Source: Betaproteobacteria bacterium (GTDB taxonomy: Bacteria > Pseudomonadota > Gammaproteobacteria > Burkholderiales > SG8-39). Taken from it: a stretch of DNA of 7,519 bases. The notes under the pieces were generated by a model. That model searched no databases, was not told the origin of the DNA, and was given only the letters and a program-made list of their open reading frames with translations. The stretch is from positions 1-7,519 of the forward strand of contig VGIE01000101.1 in the NCBI GenBank assembly GCA_016867955.1, in the 5' to 3' direction. Made by a program: the position numbers and the translations under genes. Shown in pieces: positions 1 to 5,404 of the stretch (position 1 is the first letter of the stretch; each line of letters begins with the position of its first letter).

Positions 1-467
1 CCGTCGTACCGGCTGGTGGTGTTTCGCGCACTGCAGCCGAGCGCGAGCCCGGCTTCGAGCACCGGCAGGTTGTCGGCCACCGCGGCGATTGTGACGATGT
101 CATAGCGGTCGTTCTCGAGGGCGTTGGGGTCTGCCCCGCCGGCTACCAGTGCCCGCATCGCCTCGACCTGTGCGGCGTGCGCGGCCACGTGCAGAGTCGT
201 GCGCCCGTGGTTGTCGCGCGCGTCGGCTTTTTCGCCGCGCGCCAGCAGCGCCCTGATCTGCGCCGTGTCGCCAAGAGCGGCGGCGGCGAGCAGCCCGGTG
301 TAGCGCTGGCGCTCGGCAGCGCCGGGCGGCACCTGCGCGGCCAGCGGAGGTGCTGCGCACAGGGTCGTCAGCAGGGTACCGGACAGCGCGATTCGGGCGA
401 TGGCCGGGTCAGCGTCATAGTAGAATGTGATCCTGAAGGAAGTAAACCGCCGATTGGTATCCGGCAA
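1..467 (-). CDS. Ankyrin-repeat protein, probably secreted (partial, runs off the left edge)
   Basis: The minus-strand frame whose codons begin at positions 2 modulo 3 encodes clear ankyrin repeats. One repeat reads GLLAAAALGDTAQIRALLARG (about 293-230), followed by DNHGRTTLHVAAHAAQVEAM and ALVAGGADPNA. A third, more divergent repeat begins with DIVTIAAVADNLPVLEAG, and the frame is still open at base 1. Before the repeats lies a hydrophobic stretch ending in CAAPPLAAQ (about 395-336), which looks like a signal peptide, so a periplasmic or envelope location is inferred. Ankyrin repeats mediate protein-protein contacts; no specific partner can be named. The start is uncertain. No ATG lies in frame upstream of the repeats; the candidates are TTG at 467 (used here) and GTG at 506, neither with a convincing Shine-Dalgarno. 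An ATG at 418 with an upstream AGGA is one frame off. The gene is transcribed divergently from livK. The family call is firm; the start is not. Confidence 0.72.
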   Translation of the reverse strand, partial: MPDTNRRFTSFRITFYYDADPAIARIALSGTLLTTLCAAPPLAAQVPPGAAERQRYTGLLAAAALGDTAQIRALLARGEKADARDNHGRTTLHVAAHAAQVEAMRALVAGGADPNALENDRYDIVTIAAVADNLPVLEAGLALGCSARNTTSRYD

Positions 468-529
468 GTTACACGCTCGGGCCAGTGGCTGCAATCGAAG
501 CGGCACGTTAAAACTCACAGGAGGGGGTC
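468..529. promoter_or_regulatory. Divergent intergenic region between ankyrin gene and livK
   Basis: This short gap separates the leftward ankyrin gene from rightward livK and must hold the livK promoter, plus that of the ankyrin gene if its start is correctly placed. I find no sigma-70 pair with good -35 and -10 matches and correct spacing, nor a sigma-54 GG/GC pair. The TTAAAA near 508-513 is the only AT-rich patch. The livK ribosome-binding site lies at its right end. Confidence 0.35.
519..524 (+). promoter_or_regulatory. Shine-Dalgarno of livK
   Basis: A full AGGAGG lies 5 nt upstream of the ATG at 530. This is the strongest ribosome-binding site of the plus-strand unit and fixes the livK start. 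It fits the usual high expression of the binding protein relative to the permeases. Confidence 0.85.
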
Positions 530-1750
530 ATGTTGAGGACACTACTTTCGGTTATGGCGGTACTGTCTGCGCTGGCCACCACGGCGCACGCACAGAGCAG
601 CATCAAGATCGCGATTCTCGGCCCCATGGCCTTCGTGCAGGGCGAGAACCACTGGGCCGGCGCCGAGATGGCACGCGACGAAATCAACAGGGCCGGCGGC
701 ATCAACATGGGCGGCCGGCGCCTGACAGTTGAATTGGTCAAGGTCGACACCAACGAGCTGCAGTCGGTGCCAGACGCCACCAACGCCATAGAGCGCGCCA
801 TCACGCGCGACCGCGCCGACTTCCTAATGGGTGGTTTCCGCTCCGAGGCGGTGCTTGCCATGCAGGAGGTGGCGATGGACAACAAGAAGATCTTCCTTGG
901 CGCGGGGGCCTCGCTCACCAAGCTGGGCGCCAATGTCGAGGCAAATTACGACCGCTACAAGTACTGGTTTCGCATCTCCCCGACCAAGGACACCGACCTG
1001 ATTCGCACCGTATTCACCATCCTCGGCTCGGTGGCGGCACAGATTCGCACAGACCTCAAGAAGGAAGTGCCCAAAGTGGCGATACTGGCGGAGAAAGCGG
1101 CATGGACCGAAGGGTTGGTGCCTGCGGTGCAGAAGACCCTGCCCGCAATGAAGCTGGAAATCGCCGGCCTCTGGCAGCCGTCTGATCGGGCCACCGATGT
1201 CACGGCGGAACTGTCGGCGATCGAGCGCAGCGGTGCCGACATCGTTTTCACGCTCCTGTCCGGTCCGGTTGGAATTGTCGTCGGGCGGCAGATGGGCGAG
1301 CGCAACATGAAGGCGGTGGCCTTTGGCATCAACGTGGAAGCGCAGAAGGATGAGTTCTGGTCCGCCACGGCGGGCAAGGGCCAATTCGTCTCCACGCTCG
1401 ACACTTTCGCTGAAGTGGAGCTCACGCCGAAGATGACACCCTTCGTCAGGGCCTTCAAGGAACGCTTCAAGAAGTCCCCGGCCTACAACGCCGCCACCTA
1501 CGACGGTATCTATATCCTGAAGGAGGCGATCGAGAAGACGGGCACCATGAACGCCGACCAGTTGGTGCCTTTCTTGGAGAAGATGGATTTTGTCGGCGCG
1601 GCTTTCTACACGACCTTCGACAAGCGGCACGACCTTGTCTGGGCCCCGGGGAAGACCGCCGGTATCGCGGTGCAGTGGCAGGACGGCAAGAAGGTGCCGT
1701 TCTGGCCGCCGCAGATCAAGGGCATGCAGCCGTTCCGGATGCCGCGGTAG
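530..1750 (+). CDS. livK: ABC transporter periplasmic substrate-binding protein, LivK-type (HAAT family)
   Basis: This 406-residue protein is the soluble substrate receptor of the importer encoded around it. Residues 1-21 form a signal peptide (MLRTLLSVMAVLSALATTAHA) with an AHA cleavage site, so it is periplasmic. The mature part starts with the family-typical strand IKIAILGPMAF. It continues with the helix GAEMARDEINRAGGINMGGR and the strand LTVELVKVDT, as in type I periplasmic binding proteins of the Leu/Ile/Val and amide groups (Peripla_BP_6). Its length is normal for the branch that is slightly longer than E. coli LivJ/LivK (about 370). The start at 530 is supported by AGGAGG at 519-524. 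livH and livM follow on the same strand. The ligand cannot be read from the sequence; branched-chain amino acids, amides, and aromatic or aliphatic acids are all possible. The acyl-CoA ligase in the partner unit favours a carboxylic acid by inference only. Confidence 0.9.
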   Translation: MLRTLLSVMAVLSALATTAHAQSSIKIAILGPMAFVQGENHWAGAEMARDEINRAGGINMGGRRLTVELVKVDTNELQSVPDATNAIERAITRDRADFLMGGFRSEAVLAMQEVAMDNKKIFLGAGASLTKLGANVEANYDRYKYWFRISPTKDTDLIRTVFTILGSVAAQIRTDLKKEVPKVAILAEKAAWTEGLVPAVQKTLPAMKLEIAGLWQPSDRATDVTAELSAIERSGADIVFTLLSGPVGIVVGRQMGERNMKAVAFGINVEAQKDEFWSATAGKGQFVSTLDTFAEVELTPKMTPFVRAFKERFKKSPAYNAATYDGIYILKEAIEKTGTMNADQLVPFLEKMDFVGAAFYTTFDKRHDLVWAPGKTAGIAVQWQDGKKVPFWPPQIKGMQPFRMPR

Positions 1751-1807
1751 CCAGCCGCGTGTTGGCGCGAGGCACTCGGGCCGCGGAGGCTTTGATACGG
1801 GAGGAGG

Positions 1808-2716
1808 TTGCAGGGAAGCCGTAAAGGCTTCCCTGTTTCAGGCGCCTTGCTGCAAGACATCCTCATTACCGGCCTGATCAACAGCGGCGTGTATGCGTTG
1901 CTGGCGATCGGGTTCTCCCTCATCTTCGGCGTGGCGCGCATCGTCAACATCGCGCACACCGCGTTCTACATGCTGGCGGCTTACTGCTTCTATGCGCTGC
2001 TGGTGACCGCGAAGCTTGACGTCCTGGTGGCCGGCATCCTCGCCATCGTTGCCATCACGGCGCTGTCGCTGCTCTGCTACAAGATCATCATCGAACCGGT
2101 GCGTGAGCACCAGGCCGCGGTGCTCATCGCCACGATTGCCCTTGCCACCATCTTCCAGGAACTCATGCAGGTGGGTTTCGGCGGCCATTACCTCGGCATC
2201 CCGTCCACCATCGGAGGGGCATTCACGATCGGCGGCATGAGCATCCCCTGGCAGCGCGTGCTCATCATCGTGGTAGCGGCGGCGATGCTGGCGGCCACCT
2301 GGTGGCTTCTTTATCGCACGCGGCTCGGCCTGGCGATCCGTGCCACGGCCAACGATCGCGAGGCGGCGACCCTCATGGGCATGAACGCTGACCGCGTGGC
2401 CATGGCCAGCGTGGCGATATCGGTGGCGCTCGCGGCGGTCGCCGGCGTGGTGGTCGCGCCGGTGTTTGTGGTCGACCCGCGCATGTGGCTCGCGCCGCTG
2501 GTGACCATGCTGGCCATCGTGGTGCTGGGCGGGCTGGGCAGCCTCAAGGGCAGCCTGATTGGCGCGCTCACCATCGGTTACGTCGAAGCGATCACCGTGT
2601 TTGCCGTGCCCGCTGGGGCCTATCTCAAGGGCGCCATTGCGCTCTCCATCATGATCGTGGTGCTGCTGGTGCGGCCCGAGGGACTGTACGGCGTCGCCTT
2701 CGAGGAGGAGCGCTAG
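1808..2716 (+). CDS. livH: Branched-chain-type ABC transporter permease LivH
   Basis: This is one of the two inner-membrane permease subunits of the importer. The product (302 aa from TTG 1808) is almost entirely hydrophobic helices and has LivH-family hallmarks. These are the N-terminal GLINSGVYALLAIGFSLIFGV followed by RIVNIAHTAFYM, the cytoplasmic loop with RATANDREAATLMGMN, and the C-terminal LGGLGSLKGSLIGA (about 240-253), which contacts the ATPases. E. coli LivH has 308 residues. The start is uncertain. TTG 1808 follows GGGAGGAGG with only about 3 nt spacing and adds a polar leader overlapping the 1811-1835 hairpin. TTG 1847 (giving LLQDILITG, 290 aa) matches usual LivH N-termini better but has only a weak AGG upstream. 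The stop TAG at 2714-2716 lies at the edge of the palindromic element, whose first base supplies its G if that insertion model is right. Confidence 0.9.
   Translation: MQGSRKGFPVSGALLQDILITGLINSGVYALLAIGFSLIFGVARIVNIAHTAFYMLAAYCFYALLVTAKLDVLVAGILAIVAITALSLLCYKIIIEPVREHQAAVLIATIALATIFQELMQVGFGGHYLGIPSTIGGAFTIGGMSIPWQRVLIIVVAAAMLAATWWLLYRTRLGLAIRATANDREAATLMGMNADRVAMASVAISVALAAVAGVVVAPVFVVDPRMWLAPLVTMLAIVVLGGLGSLKGSLIGALTIGYVEAITVFAVPAGAYLKGAIALSIMIVVLLVRPEGLYGVAFEEER
1811..1835 (+). terminator. 10-bp hairpin between livK and livH (attenuator-like or partial terminator)
   Basis: CAGGGAAGCC pairs perfectly with GGCTTCCCTG around a GTAAA loop, followed by TGTTTCA. The stem is strong, but the downstream U tract is only three residues. 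It could therefore act as a leaky terminator, or as a 3' end-stabilising stem after livK. Such intercistronic stems are a known way to make binding protein in excess over permease. It lies 60 nt after the livK stop and between the two possible livH starts (1808 and 1847). Confidence 0.45.
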
Positions 2717-2816
2717 TGTCCTGTTCCGCAAGTACGCTGCAAATGTGTGGAGACGAAGGATCGAACCGCTCGACGCCTAGCCGAGCATTGCAAGCCATTT
2801 GCGGGACGGGACGCTA
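2714..2816 (+). mobile_element. TA-flanked palindromic miniature element (MITE-like) in the livH-livM gap
   Basis: An inverted-repeat block fills the livH-livM gap. Bases 2714-2731 pair with 2799-2816 over 18 positions; the only deviations are three T:G pairs (2717/2813, 2722/2808, 2725/2805). Inner arms continue the fold: 2736-2746 with 2785-2795, with single-base bulges. The loop is about 38 nt (2747-2784) and has no ORF. The core 2716-2814 has TA on both sides, as expected for an element using a TA target (known for IS630/Tc1-mariner relatives). Deleting the core plus one TA rebuilds CGC-TAA-ATG, meaning the livH stop directly followed by the livM start. No transposase is present, so it would be non-autonomous. 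A structured intercistronic RNA or a solo palindromic repeat is the alternative. Confidence 0.6.
2808..2811 (+). promoter_or_regulatory. Present livM ribosome-binding site, inside the hairpin arm
   Basis: GGGA at 2808-2811, 6 nt before the livM ATG, is the only Shine-Dalgarno-like sequence in position. It lies in the right arm of the palindrome and would be paired with 2719-2722 when the RNA folds. A stronger AGGAGG at 2703-2708, inside the livH end, is now 109 nt away from the livM start. Confidence 0.45.
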
Positions 2817-2817
2817 A

Positions 2818-3885
2818 ATGTACCTGCTGCGCCGTGCCTGGGCCAACCTGAAGAACGAGATCCTCGTGCTCCCCTCGCGCGTGTTGGTGGCGCTGTGGGT
2901 GCTCGGCCTGGCGCTGCTGCCCGTGGTCTGGCCCGATCCCTACATCCTGCGCATCGTCACCATGACCTGCCTGTTCGCGATCTTCGCCGCGAGCTGGGAC
3001 CTGCTGGCGGGATTTGCGGGCCAGGTGAGCTTCGGCCACGCGCTGAATTTCGGTACCGGTGCCTACGCCTCGGCATTGCTGGCGCAAAACCTGGGGCTCT
3101 CGCCCTGGATCACGGTGTGGGTGGGGGCGCTGGTGGCGCTGGTCATTGGTCTTGCCACCGGCTGGCTGTGCCTCAGGCTGCGCGGCTCCTACCTGTCGCT
3201 GGCCACGCTGGCGCTGCCCATCATTGTCATCGGCGTCCTGTTTGCCTTCCCGAATTTTTCCGGCGGCGAGCTGGGCATTTCCGGCCTGCGGCGCCTGACC
3301 ACCTCGCCGGTAGGCAACTACGCCATTGCCGCCATCGCCATGCTGGTCTCGGTATTCGCCATGTGGCTGATAGCGGACTCCAAGTTCGGCCTGGTGCTGC
3401 ACGCCATCCGCGACGACGAGGTGGCAGCGCGCGCCTCGGGCATCAACACCACGCGCTACAAGCTGGCGGTGTTCATGCTGTCGGCGCTGTTTGCCGGTGT
3501 GTCCGGCGCGCTCTACTCGCACTTCCTGCGCGTGGCCGGGCCCTCCACGCTGGAAGTCGCGCTGTCGTTCCAGGCCGTGATCTGGGGCATCTTCGGCGGT
3601 GCGGCGACCATCTACGGGCCTGTAGCCGCAGTGTTCCTGCTGTATCCCTTCACCGAGTGGCTGGGCAATTTCGAGCGCCTGTCGGAATTGCGTCTGCTGA
3701 TCTTTGCCGTGACGGTGCTGGTGATCCTGCTGTTCATGCCGCGCGGCATGGTGTCCTGGGTGCGCGACAAGATCGAGTCCGTCTGCCCGCGCTGCAAGGC
3801 GCGGAACGGCGCCTGGCGCCGCGAGTGCCGGCTGTGCGGTGCCGGGCTGCATGGGGCATTCGCCCCTGCGCGCCGGGCGCCGTGA
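2818..3885 (+). CDS. livM: Branched-chain-type ABC transporter permease LivM with a C-terminal zinc-ribbon-like tail
   Basis: This is the second inner-membrane permease subunit (355 aa). LivM hallmarks are WDLLAGFAGQVSFGHALNFGTGAYASALL in the first third, then LRLRGSYLSLATLAL. The coupling loop AIRDDEVAARASGINTTRYK comes next, followed by ALFAGVSGALYSHFLRV and FGGAATIYGP. It partners LivH in the membrane and the LivG/LivF ATPases on the cytoplasmic side. The usual LivM end (FMPRGMVSWVRDKI) is followed here by about 36 extra residues. They contain Cys323 and Cys326 (CPRC), then Cys337 and Cys340 (CRLC), which forms a CxxC-x10-CxxC pattern typical of a rubredoxin-like or zinc-ribbon knuckle, and a basic end. 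With the family's inside-out topology this tail would probably be cytoplasmic. ATG 2818 is preceded by a weak GGGA. The tail's function is unknown. Confidence 0.93.
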   Translation: MYLLRRAWANLKNEILVLPSRVLVALWVLGLALLPVVWPDPYILRIVTMTCLFAIFAASWDLLAGFAGQVSFGHALNFGTGAYASALLAQNLGLSPWITVWVGALVALVIGLATGWLCLRLRGSYLSLATLALPIIVIGVLFAFPNFSGGELGISGLRRLTTSPVGNYAIAAIAMLVSVFAMWLIADSKFGLVLHAIRDDEVAARASGINTTRYKLAVFMLSALFAGVSGALYSHFLRVAGPSTLEVALSFQAVIWGIFGGAATIYGPVAAVFLLYPFTEWLGNFERLSELRLLIFAVTVLVILLFMPRGMVSWVRDKIESVCPRCKARNGAWRRECRLCGAGLHGAFAPARRAP

Positions 3886-4047
3886 GCCTCCCGACGCCGC
3901 ATCCCCGCGGTCTATACTGACAATCTTAAGACAATCTGCCTTCTGGCAGTGTCATAGACCAGAATATACTGATATAAAATGTGGGCGGGGATCGCCGCGC
4001 GGGGATCTCGTATCGGCAGCAGCGGTGCGCGCCGTCGGAGGTTCGCG
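3886..4047. other. Convergent intergenic region with an AT-rich island
   Basis: This gap lies between the ends of livM (plus) and the GlcG/HbpS-like gene (minus). No supported gene is present. Bases 3911-3980 are markedly AT-rich in an otherwise GC-rich window. The island is enclosed by a perfect 9-bp inverted repeat (ATCCCCGCG at 3901-3909, CGCGGGGAT at 3998-4006). GCGGGGATC is also repeated directly at 3985-3993 and 3999-4007. TATACTGA occurs twice (3913-3920 and 3965-3972). No hairpin is followed by a convincing T tract on either strand, so a classical terminator cannot be called. The region presumably separates the two units. Confidence 0.5.
3909..3960. repeat. Nested inverted repeat in the convergent junction
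   Basis: GGTCTA (3909-3914) pairs with TAGACC (3955-3960). After a 3-nt bulge, TGACA (3918-3922) pairs with TGTCA (3950-3954). Directly inside, CTGCC (3936-3940) and GGCAG (3945-3949) form a hairpin with a TTCT loop that abuts the outer stem. The palindrome TCTTAAGA (3924-3931) fills the other side. The whole could fold as a bulged outer stem with an inner hairpin on either strand. It may be a bidirectional 3'-end structure or a protein-binding site. Confidence 0.5.
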
Positions 4048-4542
4048 CTAGAAATCGATCTTGTCGCGGATCGCCGCGATGCCTGCCCTGGCGCAGGCGT
4101 CGTCGGCATCACCACCGGGGGCGCCCGATATGCCGATGCCGCCCAAGATGGCGCCCTGCGCCTCGATCAGCATGCCGCCGCCGATCATCACTGCGCCGGA
4201 AATCTGGCGGATGCCGCTTTGCGGCCGCCCGGCCTGGGTTAAGTCCACCAGTTCCGTGGTGTTGGTGCGGAAACTGACCGCAGTCCACGCCTTGCCCGAC
4301 GCGGTGGCGGGCGTGTGCGCGCCGGCAAAGCGGTCGCGCAGCATCACCTGGGTGACGCCGGCGCGGTCGACGACCGCCACCGCCACCTGATGCCCGTTCC
4401 TGCGGCAGGCGGCCAGCGCGGCGCGTGCAGCATCCAGGGCGGTATCGGGCGTCAGCTGGCGGGTGTTGAAGGTGGCTTCCTGCGCGAGCGCCGGGCGGGC
4501 GCACAGGACTGCCAGGGTCAGTGCAAGAGCGATGGTTTTCAT
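4048..4542 (-). CDS. Secreted GlcG/HbpS-family (DUF336) protein
   Basis: The product has 164 residues. Residues 1-20 (MKTIALALTLAVLCARPALA) are a signal peptide, so it should be exported to the periplasm. The mature part follows the GlcG/HbpS fold family: an N-terminal helix with LDAARAALAACRRNGHQVAVAVVDRAG, then AGAHTPATASGKAWTAVSFRTNT, and the glycine-rich C-terminal GGGMLIEAQGAILGGIGISG followed by DADDACARAGIAAI. Members include the haem-binding HbpS of Streptomyces and GlcG of unknown role next to glycolate oxidase; the exact function here is unknown. ATG 4542 is chosen over an in-frame ATG at 4617 because it is preceded by GAGGAA with 5-nt spacing and gives the clean signal peptide. It lies 99 bp after livF on the same strand, so it is probably the last gene of the ligase-livG-livF unit. 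A periplasmic accessory of the transport or degradation pathway is only an inference. Confidence 0.85.
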   Translation of the reverse strand: MKTIALALTLAVLCARPALAQEATFNTRQLTPDTALDAARAALAACRRNGHQVAVAVVDRAGVTQVMLRDRFAGAHTPATASGKAWTAVSFRTNTTELVDLTQAGRPQSGIRQISGAVMIGGGMLIEAQGAILGGIGISGAPGGDADDACARAGIAAIRDKIDF

Positions 4543-4641
4543 GGGGCTTCCTCGGGTGGGCAGAAAGGAACTCGCACAATACGCTTCCGGGAACATGCCC
4601 GACTTGCGCTGCGACAAGAAAGGCGGCAGTTTCCGGGTCGG

Positions 4642-5400
4642 TTACAGCCCCAGATAACCCGCCCGCAGGGTCTCGTCGGCCATCAATTGCCGGCCGCTGC
4701 CCTCGGCGATGATGCGACCCTGCGACAGCACGTAGCTGCGGCTGGCCAGCCGGAACACCTGCCCGACTTCCTGCTCCACCAGCAGCACCGGCATGCCCTC
4801 GGCGTGGATCTTGGCGATGGCGGCAAACAGTTCCTCGCGGACCTTGGGCGCGAGGCCCAGCGAGGGCTCGTCGATGGCCAGCAGCTTCGCGTCGAACATC
4901 AGCGCGCGCGCGGTGGCGAGCATCTGCTGCTCGCCACCGGAAAGCGTTCCGGCCACCTGGGCGGCGCGCTCGGCCAGTCGCGGAAACAGCGTGTAGCAGT
5001 GCTCCAGCCGGCGCCCGGTGTCGGCACGGTCGGCGGAAAGGTGCGCTCCCGCCATGAGGTTTTCCTGCACGGTGAGTTCGCGGAATGGGCGGCGCCTCTC
5101 CGGGCAATGTCCCAGGCCGAGCTTGCGGATCTCGTGCGGCGGCAGGGATTCGATGCGCTGCCCGGCGAAGCGGATCTCCCCCTCCAGAACGATGTCGCCT
5201 TCGGTGCCGCGCTTGGCGCGCGCCTCGTAGCCGACGAGGCCGGAAATCGCGCGCAGCAGCGTCGATTTGCCGGCGCCATTGGGGCCGACCAGTCCGACGA
5301 ATTCGCCCGAGCCGACGCTGAGCGACACGCCATTGAGGATCACGGCCTTGTCGTAGCTCACCGTCAGGTTCCTGATCTCGAGCAGGGGAGCGTTGCTCAT
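4642..5400 (-). CDS. livF: Branched-chain-type ABC transporter ATP-binding protein LivF
   Basis: This is a 252-residue cytoplasmic ATPase subunit of the importer. It has Walker A GPNGAGKST (39-47), signature LSGGEQQ (153-159), Walker B LLAIDEP (173-179) with the LivF-typical SLGLAP, and VEQE (208-211) where LivF proteins usually have VEQN. It is longer than E. coli LivF (237 aa), mainly from about 10 extra residues between Walker A and strand GEIRF (about 58-73, EARAKRGTEGDIVLE). The usual VPEGRR motif reads CPERRR (99-104). ATG 5400 is chosen over an in-frame ATG at 5445 inside livG, because homologues start close to the LLEIRNLTVSY strand and GAGG precedes it. It begins 4 bp after the livG stop, so the two ATPases are translated together. 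Confidence 0.92.
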   Translation of the reverse strand: MSNAPLLEIRNLTVSYDKAVILNGVSLSVGSGEFVGLVGPNGAGKSTLLRAISGLVGYEARAKRGTEGDIVLEGEIRFAGQRIESLPPHEIRKLGLGHCPERRRPFRELTVQENLMAGAHLSADRADTGRRLEHCYTLFPRLAERAAQVAGTLSGGEQQMLATARALMFDAKLLAIDEPSLGLAPKVREELFAAIAKIHAEGMPVLLVEQEVGQVFRLASRSYVLSQGRIIAEGSGRQLMADETLRAGYLGL

Positions 5401-5404
5401 GGCC

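Noticed and set aside
415..450. Sigma-70 promoter for the ankyrin gene (TTTACT and TACTAT, 18-bp spacing on the minus strand)
   Set aside because: Matches are weak, and the transcription start would fall at or inside the possible coding region.
2713..3852. Long minus-strand open frame (379 aa) opposite livM
   Set aside because: Low-complexity Gln/His/Arg composition typical of an antisense shadow of a membrane-protein gene.
3853..3866. GGGGC-ATTC-GCCCC hairpin near the livM end as a terminator
   Set aside because: It lies inside the livM coding sequence, has a short stem and no T tract after it.
3936..3949. CTGCC/GGCAG hairpin as a Rho-independent terminator
   Set aside because: The stem is only 5 bp. 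Neither strand has a real T run after it (minus strand continues ATTGTCTT).
3839..4277. Small plus-strand frames across the junction into the GlcG-like gene
   Set aside because: They overlap livM or the GlcG-like gene, lack ribosome sites and show no domain; the coding signal belongs to the minus strand.
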